Positions 53,871 through 62,606 of a stretch of 64,000 nt of DNA are shown here, piece by piece (within the stretch, counting starts at the first letter, position 1; each line of letters begins with the position of its first letter). The notes under the pieces are model-generated. The model was not told where the DNA came from and did no database searches. It was given only the letters and a program-made list of their open reading frames with translations. The DNA comes from Shouchella patagoniensis (GTDB taxonomy: Bacteria > Bacillota > Bacilli > Bacillales > Bacillaceae_D). A program made the translations under genes and the position numbers. The stretch lies in contig NZ_KV917377.1 in assembly GCF_002019705.1 (NCBI RefSeq), forward strand, positions 2,044,565 to 2,108,564, written 5' to 3'.

Positions 53871-53921
53871 ATTCAGATCGAAAAAAACCCGCCATATGAT
53901 CAGACGAGTTCACTCACTTTA

Positions 53922-54575
53922 TTAAAACTCCTTGCGCTTATACACAAGAATAGACACGGCATACGAGATGAGAAATAAGACAAAATTGATCGTCATGTAG
54001 CTTATTGAAAACATCAAATCGATATTCATACCTTGGAACAGATTAAGAGGTGCGATCCAAAGCTCGAATACAATGGCACTTAAGAAAAAAAGTCCTAACG
54101 CACCACCTCCACTTATCATATAAACCACTTCTGCTTTTTGCGTTCCGAGCAAGTACGTCAACGGATAAGCAACAAAGCCCATTGTAAAGGTAATGCCTAA
54201 AACATCCATAACGCCATAAACAAAGCCAGTACCTGGTGTCTGCCCAAAAACGAAATTACCAACTACATATGTGGTACCTGCAATAAGAAGTCCTGTAAAC
54301 GTCATGAGTAAGAAAAACACATAATGGCTTTGGACAACGTGGTTACGCTTAACCGGTAACGTCATCACATATTTATCCCAGCCCGATTGTGATTCTTGTT
54401 TCAATACCTCAAGTGCTGCAGTGCCTATAATGACGATTGGGATAAAAGCAGCGAAACGTTGCGCCATTGCATTTTCAAAAAACAATAAGGCACAGGCCAC
54501 GGCGAAACTAATTGGAACATAGTACTTAATTGACTTTTCAGCCGCATAATATTGATTTAACAGCAATCCCTTCAT
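53922..54575 (-). CDS. ABC-2-type transporter permease
   Basis: A 217-aa membrane protein with six hydrophobic segments (first at about 20-32 and 38-50, last at 190-209). It is the last gene of the YtrA-like operon. ATG 54575 overlaps the stop of the ATPase gene by 4 bp, so the two form one transporter. Segment PVKRNHVVQSHYVFFLL and the general layout match the small ABC-2 permeases paired with GntR regulators. Substrate unknown; envelope stress or antibiotic response is likely by context. Confidence 0.8.
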   Translation of the reverse strand: MKGLLLNQYYAAEKSIKYYVPISFAVACALLFFENAMAQRFAAFIPIVIIGTAALEVLKQESQSGWDKYVMTLPVKRNHVVQSHYVFFLLMTFTGLLIAGTTYVVGNFVFGQTPGTGFVYGVMDVLGITFTMGFVAYPLTYLLGTQKAEVVYMISGGGALGLFFLSAIVFELWIAPLNLFQGMNIDLMFSISYMTINFVLFLISYAVSILVYKRKEF

Positions 54576-55429
54576 GCTTTGACACCTCTCATTAATAGCA
54601 ATGTAATATCATCTATTGAAAATGATTTTGTTTTCATTGATGGGGGCAACGCTTCCTTATTAGAGACAAGAACATCCGTCGTTTCTCCATTTTTCCGGGA
54701 TGCCACAATGAGGTTTTGCTCGATTTCCTTATACTGGTCGGACGTACACTGAACAATCGCATACTCGTTTAAAAGCTCCTCTTTCTTAATACGCAACAAG
54801 ATTTCACCTGCTTTAATAAAGACGAGGAAATCGGCAATTCGTTCGATGTCGCTTGTAATATGAGATGAAAGCAAGATACCACGTTTTTGACCTTGTACAA
54901 ACTCTTGCAAGACCGTTAGCACATCATCTCTTCCGCCTGGATCAAGACCAGCTGTTGCTTCATCCAAGATGAGCAGTTTCGCATCATGGGAAAGCGCGAC
55001 AGCAACAGAAAGCTTCATCGACATCCCTCGTGAAAAGCTTTTGATTTTCTTTTTCTTTGGCAAAGAAAAAAAGTCAATGTAATGAAAATACGCTTCTTTG
55101 TCCCAATTTTTATAAACTTGCCCAAACACATTCCCAAGCTTATAGACCGTTAAATCGCCGGGTAATTGCATGGAATCAAAAACAACTCCAATATCTTCTT
55201 TCATGTGTACATGATTGGCATCCATTTCTTCACCAAAAACTTTCACTGTTCCGCTTTCTTTTCGTAATGTTCCTAAAATAGACCCCATCGTTGTGGACTT
55301 TCCTGCACCGTTCTCACCAATAAATCCAACGATTGAACCGTACGGAATTGAAAACGAAACATCCTTTAAACCAAATGTCGAACCACGGTATGTTTTCCTT
55401 AACTGATTAACCTCTAAAACGCTCTCCAT
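54572..55429 (-). CDS. ABC transporter ATP-binding protein (second of the operon)
   Basis: A 285-aa ATPase. Walker A GENGAGKS (about 37-44), signature FSRGMSMKLSVAVAL (about 132-146), Walker B LLILDEATAGLDP, switch His in SSHITSDIE. ATG 55429 has GAGGAG upstream; the frame runs on to 55459. It overlaps the 3' end of the small membrane-protein gene by 23 bp and the start of its permease by 4 bp. It resembles YtrB-type ATPases and is similar to the first ATPase of the same operon, suggesting duplication. Confidence 0.88.
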   Translation of the reverse strand: MESVLEVNQLRKTYRGSTFGLKDVSFSIPYGSIVGFIGENGAGKSTTMGSILGTLRKESGTVKVFGEEMDANHVHMKEDIGVVFDSMQLPGDLTVYKLGNVFGQVYKNWDKEAYFHYIDFFSLPKKKKIKSFSRGMSMKLSVAVALSHDAKLLILDEATAGLDPGGRDDVLTVLQEFVQGQKRGILLSSHITSDIERIADFLVFIKAGEILLRIKKEELLNEYAIVQCTSDQYKEIEQNLIVASRKNGETTDVLVSNKEALPPSMKTKSFSIDDITLLLMRGVKA

Positions 55430-55712
55430 CCTCGATCTCCTCCATCTTTTCCTCGTCATTCTTTCTTAAGATACTTGCGCACAAGCTCCAAATGATATTA
55501 AACACGACAAGGATTGCGGCGAATGCCAACGTCAAGTTAAGCTCATACGTATCAAATGGGGCAAAACGATCCACAAACCATCCATCAGGAACTAACCGAT
55601 TCACTCGATCGAGTACGCGATCATTCCAATTCGGCTTCCAAGACCATGAATCAATCAAGTACAATGCTCCAAACCCTAGCAACAAACCTATACTGTTCTT
55701 CAACAATCTCAA
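55407..55712 (-). CDS. Small two-helix membrane protein of the YtrA-like operon
   Basis: A 101-aa protein of unknown function. I start at TTG 55712, 8 nt after AAAGGGTG; the frame opens further upstream at 55778 without a start signal. Two hydrophobic helices (about 8-24 and 64-86) flank an extracellular segment rich in Trp, Asp and Pro (SWSWKPNWNDRVLDRVNRLV). The C-terminus is acidic. It sits between the two transporter modules and overlaps the downstream ATPase gene. It may be an accessory subunit (inference). Confidence 0.65.
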   Translation of the reverse strand: MRLLKNSIGLLLGFGALYLIDSWSWKPNWNDRVLDRVNRLVPDGWFVDRFAPFDTYELNLTLAFAAILVVFNIIWSLCASILRKNDEEKMEEIEDGERFRG

Positions 55713-55728
55713 TAAATGAACACCCTTT

Positions 55729-56343
55729 CTACCTTGATTTCGTTTGAAAAATCTGAATTGAGAGTAGACACGACACAAGGAGGCAAGATGCTATGCCCGC
55801 AAGTATGATTGGCACCGTGAATGGGATACCTAGTTGTTCAATTTGCTGAGATAACCGATCATAGCTCACTCCCCCTAGAAAAAATCCCCAAAAAACAAGG
55901 CTGCCTATGACAAAAACATGAATCCCATAATGAACCACCTTACTACCTATCATGTAATACAGTGGGTAATAAAGTGCCAAAAACAAACCAAACATAGCGA
56001 TTGAAAGCACCCAGTCCAACAAGAGAGTGGCTGTCAGAAAAGGCAGAATCCAATTTAACACAACAATAACAAGACTAAAAAGAACAACAATCGAGATGGA
56101 ACAGAGGTACTTAGCCATCACGATTTGCTTTTGTGTAACAGGCAAACTACGGATGACCATATCCGTATGATTGGCTCCGTCCGTCCCATCACTAATAAAG
56201 GCATATAAGCAAGCAATAAAAACCGCTGCATAAACAGGAAGTTGCTTATCACCTAGGAGAAAGGCTCCTAGAAAAATGACACCCACAAGCACCATGAGAC
56301 TGGATCGATAGACCGTCCATTCTTTCCTCAATAAACCCATCAT
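55729..56343 (-). CDS. ABC-2-type transporter permease (first of the operon)
   Basis: A 204-aa membrane protein with six predicted helices (WTVYRSSLMVLVGVIFLGAF first, the last near 178-195). It starts 3 bp after the stop of the first ATPase gene, with GGGGAAGG as ribosome-binding site. Segment SDGTDGANHTDMVIRSLPVT (about 50-69) and the basic KQIVMAKY resemble the ABC-2 family. It forms the first transporter with the ATPase at 56347. Substrate unknown. Confidence 0.8.
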   Translation of the reverse strand: MMGLLRKEWTVYRSSLMVLVGVIFLGAFLLGDKQLPVYAAVFIACLYAFISDGTDGANHTDMVIRSLPVTQKQIVMAKYLCSISIVVLFSLVIVVLNWILPFLTATLLLDWVLSIAMFGLFLALYYPLYYMIGSKVVHYGIHVFVIGSLVFWGFFLGGVSYDRLSQQIEQLGIPFTVPIILAGIASCLLVSCLLSIQIFQTKSR

Positions 56344-56346
56344 TTT

Positions 56347-57204
56347 TTAGACCTTCCCCACTGTATACACCATAATGTCTTCAAGAGAAGCAGGTTCCAT
56401 CACAACATGATCACCCATCAGACGTCGGACAATTTCCGCCTGGTTTGTGAGTCCTTCAAATCCAACCGACGTTTCCCGTACTTGCAAAAATAAGCTACGA
56501 ATATCAGCATCCAATAAATCTAGTGCGCCACGAACGAGGAAATGATGCTCTTGTATCGTTTCCTTATCTTCACTAAACACCATCTCGCCGTTATAAATAA
56601 ACGTGATGTAGTCTGCAATTTTTTCCAAATCGGTTGTAATGTGTGTCGAGAAGAAAATGGCCTTTTCCTCGTCTTGAATCACTTCCGCTAAAATATCGAG
56701 AATCTCTCTCCGACTCACAGGATCGAGAGCCGACGTTGGCTCGTCTAAAACGATTAACTCCGCATGATGAGATAAGGCAATTGCAATGGATAGCTTTGTT
56801 CCCATCCCTTTTGATAAGTGACCAATCTTCTTTTTCCACGGTAAATTCAGACGTTGCATGTAATACGCAAACACATCGTCATCCCAATTTGAGTAAAATG
56901 GAGCGATTACTTTTTTCATCTTTTCAACCGTTAAATGTTTATACAATTGATGTTCAGCGTAAACAAAACCGATTCGTTGCTTTATTTCTTTACTATTTGT
57001 CTTATATTCGTTGCCAAACACACGAATTGTGCCTGAATCTGCCTGAAGGAGGTTAAGCATTAATTTGATTGTCGTTGTTTTTCCAGATCCATTTGGTCCG
57101 ATGAAACCGGTAATAAAACCTTTTTTCACCGAGAAAGAAACGTTCTTTAGCGCAAAGTCTTTATACGCTTTATGAACATTTGTAAATGTGACTACGTCTT
57201 CCAT
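56347..57204 (-). CDS. ABC transporter ATP-binding protein (YtrB-like, first of the operon)
   Basis: A 285-aa ATPase. Walker A GPNGSGKT (36-43), signature HLSKGMGTKLSIAIAL (about 133-148), Walker B LIVLDEPTSALDP and STHITTDLEK. The ATG shares one base with the stop of the GntR gene (TAATG), so translation is coupled. The C-terminal 60 residues are an extension typical of this group. It powers the permease at 55729. Its paralogue at 54572 serves the second transporter. Confidence 0.88.
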   Translation of the reverse strand: MEDVVTFTNVHKAYKDFALKNVSFSVKKGFITGFIGPNGSGKTTTIKLMLNLLQADSGTIRVFGNEYKTNSKEIKQRIGFVYAEHQLYKHLTVEKMKKVIAPFYSNWDDDVFAYYMQRLNLPWKKKIGHLSKGMGTKLSIAIALSHHAELIVLDEPTSALDPVSRREILDILAEVIQDEEKAIFFSTHITTDLEKIADYITFIYNGEMVFSEDKETIQEHHFLVRGALDLLDADIRSLFLQVRETSVGFEGLTNQAEIVRRLMGDHVVMEPASLEDIMVYTVGKV

Positions 57205-57581
57205 TACTCTTCCTCCTCATATAGCATCGTCAGCAATTCTTGTAGTTGTTGTAAGGAGATATTCAGATTTTTGCTTTCCACCACAATTTCAGCTAAACCT
57301 TCTTCAACCATCTTCAAACGCTTCTCTTGAATCAAATCATTGTTTTGCCCAGCAACAAATGACCCTTTCCCGACAAACGAGGTGATAAATCCGTCCCGCT
57401 CAAGTTCCTCGTATGCACGCTTAGTTGTAATCACACTAATTCTGAGGTCTTTTGCAAGTTTACGCATCGATGGCAGTGGATCGCCTTCTTTTATTTCATC
57501 ACGCAAAATGCTTTGTTTGATTTGATTTTTAATCTGTAAATAAATGGGCTCCTGTGAAGAATTCGATAAGATAATGTTCAT
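57204..57581 (-). CDS. GntR-family regulator, YtrA subfamily
   Basis: A 125-aa repressor. A winged HTH covers about residues 10-75 (PSMRKLAKDLRISVITTKRA, then the wing FVGKGSFVAG). There is no large effector domain, only a short C-terminal helix pair, as in YtrA regulators that control ABC operons induced by cell-wall antibiotics. It is the first gene of the operon and autoregulation is likely, because a dyad lies inside its promoter. Direct inducers are not predictable. Confidence 0.88.
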   Translation of the reverse strand: MNIILSNSSQEPIYLQIKNQIKQSILRDEIKEGDPLPSMRKLAKDLRISVITTKRAYEELERDGFITSFVGKGSFVAGQNNDLIQEKRLKMVEEGLAEIVVESKNLNISLQQLQELLTMLYEEEE

Positions 57582-57590
57582 AATAACCCC

Positions 57591-57642
57591 TTACAATGTA
57601 ATCTTTGTTTATATTGTATATGCACTATATATACAATGTCAA
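57591..57642 (-). promoter_or_regulatory. Promoter and operator of the YtrA-like operon
   Basis: On the minus strand TTGACA (57642-57637), 18 nt, TACAAT (57618-57613). Between and over these lies the dyad TTGTATA (57614-57620)/TATACAA (57630-57636), a good repressor site. A smaller TTACA-TGTAA dyad is at 57591-57601, just inside the leader. Confidence 0.75.
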
Positions 57643-57772
57643 TAAATTTGATCACTCCGATTTCTCACCTCTGATATACCTAAAAAACAAAGGCTTCTAT
57701 TCCCTTAAGCAATCAAACATCATAGAAGTTAACTAATCGCAGAATTCCTATTCTTATTCGGTCCTAAAATAT

Positions 57773-57810
57773 AAAAGGCAGTACACATATAAAGCGGTGT
57801 ACTGCCTTTT
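57773..57810. terminator. Terminator after the SLC13/glycerate kinase operon
   Basis: Perfect 14-bp stem AAAAGGCAGTACAC/GTGTACTGCCTTTT with a 10-nt loop. It would end minus-strand transcripts of the SLC13 gene (stop at 57885). Confidence 0.85.
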
Positions 57811-57884
57811 AGCTTTTAGTTCCATCAACACATTGCTGATCTGCCTTCCCATAATCTGGCCCTTTTCCCCTCTCACATTAGTAC

Positions 57885-59321
57885 TCAAACAGTCAAGCCG
57901 GTCCATTGCCAATACGTGTAGAAAAAAACAAGGATCAAACCAAAATAAACAATCGCCAATACACGGCTAAGCCTGAATAAATCTGTTGTCTCAAAGCTTT
58001 GCTTTTCATCAAAGTAAATCATGAGCGCTTTTGAACTGACAGGTAATGTCAGGCAATAATTAAGTGCCACCATCGTCAAAAAAAGCAGCGCTTGCGGATC
58101 AAATCCTTTCGCAACAGCCATCGCCAAAATTGGCGGCGTCATGATGACCGCCCTCGTTGTGTGAGAAGGGATATAAAGGTGCACGCTCATGCAAATGGCG
58201 AGGAGAAGGAAGACAGTTAAGGTTTCCGAATGGAACAAATACTGGTCGGCGGCAGATAACAGCCGTTGGACGACCCATTCTGCCGCGCCTGTTTCCATTA
58301 AAGACTCACCTAACGCAATGGCTGCTCCGACATAGATGAGAAGATTCCACGAGACAGCCTGCAGTCCCTCTTTCCATTGAACCACCCCGCCTTTTGGCAA
58401 CAGCAAGATAAAGGCACCAATCGTTGTCACCGTTGCGATATGGATGCCATGAAGCGCTTCTGTCATCCACAGCGCAATCATTCCCGCCAAAACATAAGCC
58501 GTCCGCTTTTCCTCGGAAGTCATTGCCTTTGTTGCTCCAATGCTTTGTGTGGACCAATCCAATTGCCGCGCTTCTTTATTTAAGAACAGCCACACAATCA
58601 CAAAGCAAGCACAGATGCTCGCAACAAAGGCAAAAGGCAGCCCCCATACCATCCAACCTATAAATGATATCCGTTCATAACCTAAAGCCGGCAAGTAGTT
58701 ATTCGCTATCAAATGGGAGCTTGCGCCAATCAAAGTAGCGTTTGTGGCTACAAGAATGATGGTTGGGAGGAGTAGCGACAATGCTTTCGTAAAGCTCTTA
58801 TTTGCAGCCTGTTTTGATAAGTCACGAAACACAGGAAGCAGCACTGATGCCCGACCAGATGTAGACGGAATAAACAGTGTCAGCACCTGAGTAACAATAG
58901 CGACTAAAAAGAACAGGGACGCAGTCGAGGTGGCCTTTGACGTAATCAGCAGTGACATCCTTTGAGCTAAACCCGTTTTCTGCATACATGCGCCAATGAT
59001 AAACGCCCCTAACATCAGCCAAATCACATCAGAGGAAAGCGAAGAAAAGAGCAACTCCTGCTTTGCCGCTCCAGATACAATTAGCACGAGCAATGCACCC
59101 AACGCAACCAATGCAGGAGGAAGGGCTGTAAAAGACCAACAATAAATGGCCAACAGAAATGTCATTAATGACAATTTGCCCTCGAGCCCTAGCCCTGAAG
59201 ACGCAAGCAGGATCGAGACGAGGCAAACAGCAACGAGCACTTGCCACTTATTGAGTTGTCCCCACTTCACTTTTCTTCCTGTTGCCTGCCTTCTTCTTTC
59301 CACTCTTGATGATTCAAGCAT
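57885..59321 (-). CDS. SLC13/DASS-type anion transporter
   Basis: A 478-aa polytopic transporter. The SNT-type motif region appears as PSTSGRASVLLPVF (about 151-164) and in the second half as IPSHTTRAVIMTPPILAMA, both deviating from the canonical SNT sequence. Some 11 hydrophobic segments. Start ATG 59321 shares a base with the stop of the glycerate kinase gene (TGATG). The link to glycerate kinase suggests import of glycerate or another hydroxy acid such as tartrate or malate (inference). It differs from the SdcS-like protein at 35882. Confidence 0.82.
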   Translation of the reverse strand: MLESSRVERRRQATGRKVKWGQLNKWQVLVAVCLVSILLASSGLGLEGKLSLMTFLLAIYCWSFTALPPALVALGALLVLIVSGAAKQELLFSSLSSDVIWLMLGAFIIGACMQKTGLAQRMSLLITSKATSTASLFFLVAIVTQVLTLFIPSTSGRASVLLPVFRDLSKQAANKSFTKALSLLLPTIILVATNATLIGASSHLIANNYLPALGYERISFIGWMVWGLPFAFVASICACFVIVWLFLNKEARQLDWSTQSIGATKAMTSEEKRTAYVLAGMIALWMTEALHGIHIATVTTIGAFILLLPKGGVVQWKEGLQAVSWNLLIYVGAAIALGESLMETGAAEWVVQRLLSAADQYLFHSETLTVFLLLAICMSVHLYIPSHTTRAVIMTPPILAMAVAKGFDPQALLFLTMVALNYCLTLPVSSKALMIYFDEKQSFETTDLFRLSRVLAIVYFGLILVFFYTYWQWTGLTV

Positions 59322-60511
59322 CACGATACCTTACCATCTCTATGTTGTTCGAGCGTCTCCGCAAGGGACAGACCGACTAAAACTGTCCTCATGGAACCTT
59401 CCGCACATTCGCAGATCCATTTTTCTGTTTTTTCCATCGCCGCCTCTAAGCTCGAAGGCGTTTGCAAAATGCTCATGAACACATCAATTCCATGGCGATA
59501 GTTTATGTTGGCCCCTTTTCCAATCGTGCCGGCAATTACAATAACCGGCTTTCCATAACTCTTAGCCCGAGATGCTACCTCGGCTGGAATTTTCCCTCTC
59601 GGCGTTTGAAAGTCAATGCTTCCCTCTGCGGTAAAAACCAAATCCGCTTGCTGTAAATGATGGTCAATGTCTAGGTACTTCAAGATCACTTCATACCTTG
59701 GATGAAGGATGGCACCCAACAATCCATTAAAGCCAGCGCCAAGTCCGCCCGAAGCGCCTCCGCCTGGGATATCCTGGACGCGAAGCCCGCTTGCTTCTTC
59801 GATCATCTCTGCAAAGTGCTGAATTCCGTTTTCTAGAACCTCGATTTGTTCTGGAGACGCTCCTTTTTGCGGTCCGAAAACCCGGGCCACACCATTTGGC
59901 CCACAAAGGACATTGTGCCAATTACAAGCCACATCCATTGGAACATTCTCCAAGCGAGGATCCCGCGCCGCAATGTCTATCGAAGCAATTGCTGGTAAAA
60001 CAGAGGCACCTTGCCTGGCATCGATAACTGAACCGTCTTTGTCAAAAAAGCGGACTCCTAGCGCTTGGGCCATTCCAATCCCGCCATCATTGATTCCAGA
60101 GTCTCCACAGCCAACGAGAATCCGCTCAGCCCCAAGATCGAGCGCTGCTCGGATCATTTCGCCAACCCCATATGAAGTGGTGCAGAGAGGGTTCCTTTGG
60201 TTTTTCGGCACCAACTTTAACCCTGCAGCTTGGGCAATCTCAATCACAGCGGTCTTTTTTGGCGCACTTCCTAAAAATCCAAACAACGCTGAGACTTTCT
60301 GAAGAACCGGCCCTGTAACGGTGAGCGCTTCCAAAGTACCTCCTGTCCACTTCACCATTGTCTCCACAAACCCTTCTCCCCCGTCTACTAAGGGGATCGA
60401 GACCACCTCTGCATTTGGCAAAGCTCGGAAGATCCCTTCTTTCATGCTTTTTGCAACCTGTTCTGCGTTTAAACTTTCCTTAAATCCCGATGGAACTAAT
60501 ACAATCTTCAT
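59321..60511 (-). CDS. Glycerate kinase (GlxK/GarK family)
   Basis: A 396-aa ATP-dependent kinase that phosphorylates D-glycerate (to 2-phosphoglycerate in this family). The signature N-terminus is KIVLVPSGFKESLNAEQVA; PLVDGGEGF (about 41-49), VGCGDSGINDGGIGMAQALG (about 133-152) and GGGASGGLGAGF (about 250-261) are conserved glycine loops. GGAG precedes ATG 60511. It is transcribed first, with the SLC13 permease after it. Together they look like a small hydroxy-acid utilisation unit. No regulator gene is adjacent. Confidence 0.9.
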   Translation of the reverse strand: MKIVLVPSGFKESLNAEQVAKSMKEGIFRALPNAEVVSIPLVDGGEGFVETMVKWTGGTLEALTVTGPVLQKVSALFGFLGSAPKKTAVIEIAQAAGLKLVPKNQRNPLCTTSYGVGEMIRAALDLGAERILVGCGDSGINDGGIGMAQALGVRFFDKDGSVIDARQGASVLPAIASIDIAARDPRLENVPMDVACNWHNVLCGPNGVARVFGPQKGASPEQIEVLENGIQHFAEMIEEASGLRVQDIPGGGASGGLGAGFNGLLGAILHPRYEVILKYLDIDHHLQQADLVFTAEGSIDFQTPRGKIPAEVASRAKSYGKPVIVIAGTIGKGANINYRHGIDVFMSILQTPSSLEAAMEKTEKWICECAEGSMRTVLVGLSLAETLEQHRDGKVS

Positions 60512-60767
60512 CGCCTATCACTCCTTAACCTTAATAGGAAAAGAATAAGCTCCAAAGAATAGATGGGAGTGAGAACCACATAAAAGTCACATTAGAATTT
60601 CGTGAGAATCTTTCATTTTATGCGGAGTTTCACTTTCTATAAGACAATAGAAATCGATGTAACGAATCAATCAGCTCGTAATATATTGAGGTTGGCCATC
60701 AGATAAAATTGCTCGCATGAAACGACTGCCTATTTTCATTTTCACGTAGGTGAAGCATACAAAAAAA
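60512..60767. other. Intergenic region upstream of the glycerate kinase gene
   Basis: About 250 bp hold the promoter of the glycerate kinase operon and the end of the PepSY gene. No clear hexamer pair, operator or ORF stands out. Confidence 0.4.
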
Positions 60768-60790
60768 GCATTGGCGTTAAGCCAATGCCC
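60761..60790 (-). terminator. Terminator of the first PepSY gene
   Basis: Eight-bp stem GCATTGGC/GCCAATGC with a GTTAA loop; the minus strand continues with seven T residues. Confidence 0.88.
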
Positions 60791-60797
60791 TTCTTGT

Positions 60798-61349
60798 TTA
60801 GTCATCGATTTCCACTTTGAGGATTTTTCCGTCCAAGGCATTTACGTCAATCTTTGTTTCTCCATCCTTGTTTGTTTTGACCTCAATTTCATACACATAC
60901 TGCCCATCGTCTTCGTCCAATTCTACTTCTGTCACCGTGCCTTTCACTTCCTTCAGCGCTATTTCAATCGCTTTATCTGAAGAGATGGTCCCTTTCGGTA
61001 GGGTCGTGCGTTCATCATCATCATCATCATCGTCATCACTGCGTTCATTTTCAGCACGAATTACCTTGCCTGAATCAGTAGCAATGTCAAGTTCATATTC
61101 ATGGCCCTCTTTCTCTATTTCCACTTCATAAAGTTCGACGCCATCATCTTGGTCCCTTTCCAGTTGCTGAACAATCCCGCCACCCGTTTCCTCTAGCGCA
61201 ATCGCTTCAGCTTCATCAAACATAATTCCAGGCTGCGCCTCTTCTTTCTTTTCATTTGCCAAGGCGGATCCATTGTTAAGCGCATACCCCCCTAACGCAA
61301 GGCCACTAACCAATACCGTTCCTGCAAGGACAACTTTAAACCGTTTCAA
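60798..61349 (-). CDS. Secreted PepSY-domain protein with acidic linker
   Basis: An exported protein of 183 aa. The signal peptide (basic KRFK, then VVLAGTVLVSGLALGGYAL) ends near residue 30. Two PepSY domains (about 43-95 and 115-183, each with AIALEE/AIEIALKE then a YEVEIE/YEIEVK strand) are separated by an Asp run (SDDDDDDDDE). Start is TTG 61349, 9 nt after GGAG; the TTG at 61355 is too close. PepSY proteins are suspected protease inhibitors or sensors at the cell surface. The neighbouring PepSY protein and sensor kinase resemble the YkoJ-YkoH group. Confidence 0.82.
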   Translation of the reverse strand: MKRFKVVLAGTVLVSGLALGGYALNNGSALANEKKEEAQPGIMFDEAEAIALEETGGGIVQQLERDQDDGVELYEVEIEKEGHEYELDIATDSGKVIRAENERSDDDDDDDDERTTLPKGTISSDKAIEIALKEVKGTVTEVELDEDDGQYVYEIEVKTNKDGETKIDVNALDGKILKVEIDD

Positions 61350-61760
61350 CTTCAACCACTCCTTTGTTGTTCCTTATACTATAGACAGCGAAAATTAAAA
61401 CAAAGGGAAGAGAAGATTAGAAAAGGATGAGAATTGCATGACTCCCTGCAAACATCACTTTGTTTTGAAAACATCAACATCTGAAGCTCGAAAACACATT
61501 TCCCGATAAAAGCCTAAATTAGATGATAGCAACGTGTAAACCTTATAGCGTTCCACAACAGATGGTGCACAATGACTCCGTAGTGTAAGACTTGTCCCTG
61601 ACTTCGACTTCATGAGTGAGCGAGCGTGCCCGCCACAGCGCTGGTACGTCTCTTAATAAAGAAATCTGTTTAATCCTATCATTCATAGTTCAGATCTTCC
61701 TTTTAGCAGTGTTTGATGTCTCCTATCAAGCAGGTCTTCCTTATAAACAAATACGAAAAA
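61350..61760. other. Gene-free stretch of about 400 bp between PepSY genes
   Basis: It carries the first PepSY gene's promoter. A frame of 73 codons on the plus strand (61616-61837) has no ribosome-binding site or homology cue and runs into the next gene. No repeats or strong stem-loops noticed. Confidence 0.4.
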
Positions 61761-61780
61761 AAGAAGGCCTAAGCCTTCTT
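61756..61780 (-). terminator. Terminator of the second PepSY gene
   Basis: Eight-bp stem AAGAAGGC/GCCTTCTT with a CTAA loop directly after the stop codon, with T7 on the minus strand. Confidence 0.88.
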
Positions 61781-61781
61781 T

Positions 61782-62528
61782 TTAATCATCATCATCGTCC
61801 TGTGCTTCGATTGACACGCTCTCCACTTCACCTGTAAACGCATTGACAACTACAGTCCCTTCTTGACTGTCTGTTTCAATATCAATTTCATAGACAAGCA
61901 AACCATCGTCATCATCAAGTTCAATATCGACGATTGTGCCCTGAAACTCCTTTAACGCAATTTCCTTTGCTTCCCCTTCTGAGATTTGTCCGTCGGAAAC
62001 AGGCTTTTCATCAACTTGCTCGATTTCTTTTGTGCGTTCTACTTTACCTGTCATTCCATCAATTTCAATTTCAAGCTTCTTGCCATTCTCCTTCGCCACA
62101 ATCGCTTTATATGTTTTGTCGTCTTCCCGATAGTCAACCGTTTCGACTGTTCCTTCGCCTTCACGTGTAGCAATCTGTTCTATTTCTTCCAGAGAAATTG
62201 GTTCCTTGTTTTCATCATCGCCAGGCTGTTTGGCATCGCCTTTCTTTTCTTCTTGGTTAAGCTGCTCAACTTTTCCTGTAGCAGCATCAACGAAGAGCAC
62301 ATACGTCCCAGCGTCTTCTTCAATCAAAACTTTATACGTTTCTTTTCCGTTTGCATGCGTTAGTTCGGAAGATAGGATGTCGCCAGCGAATTTGGAACTT
62401 ACAACTTGCTTGACTTCTTCTTCCGTCATGAGCGGCTCATTCGTGCCGATCATATATTGGGCACTTCCAAGCACAATCGCCACGGCAACCAGACCTATGC
62501 CGATTCCCCAATACACTTTTTTCTTCAT
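61782..62528 (-). CDS. Membrane-anchored PepSY-domain protein
   Basis: A 248-aa protein with an uncleaved N-terminal anchor (VYWGIGIGLVAVAIVLGSAQ, about residues 4-23). Three PepSY-like repeats follow outside the membrane, each with an EEVKQV/EEIEQIA/GEAKEIAL helix and a beta-strand such as VYEIDIE. Acidic stretches include the C-terminal AQDDDDD. ATG 62528 is 7 nt from AGGAGG; ATG 62534 overlaps it. It follows the sensor kinase by 72 bp and could modulate it, as proposed for YkoJ-like proteins (inference). Confidence 0.83.
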   Translation of the reverse strand: MKKKVYWGIGIGLVAVAIVLGSAQYMIGTNEPLMTEEEVKQVVSSKFAGDILSSELTHANGKETYKVLIEEDAGTYVLFVDAATGKVEQLNQEEKKGDAKQPGDDENKEPISLEEIEQIATREGEGTVETVDYREDDKTYKAIVAKENGKKLEIEIDGMTGKVERTKEIEQVDEKPVSDGQISEGEAKEIALKEFQGTIVDIELDDDDGLLVYEIDIETDSQEGTVVVNAFTGEVESVSIEAQDDDDD

Positions 62529-62606
62529 GTCCATACCTCCTACTCTTGCTATTCTCCCACCATATTATTACAACTAAAGAAGAAACAGATTAAAAGAACA
62601 TGAGAA

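Noticed and set aside
61616-61837. 73-codon plus-strand frame
   Set aside because: Overlaps the end of the PepSY gene on the other strand and has no start signal.
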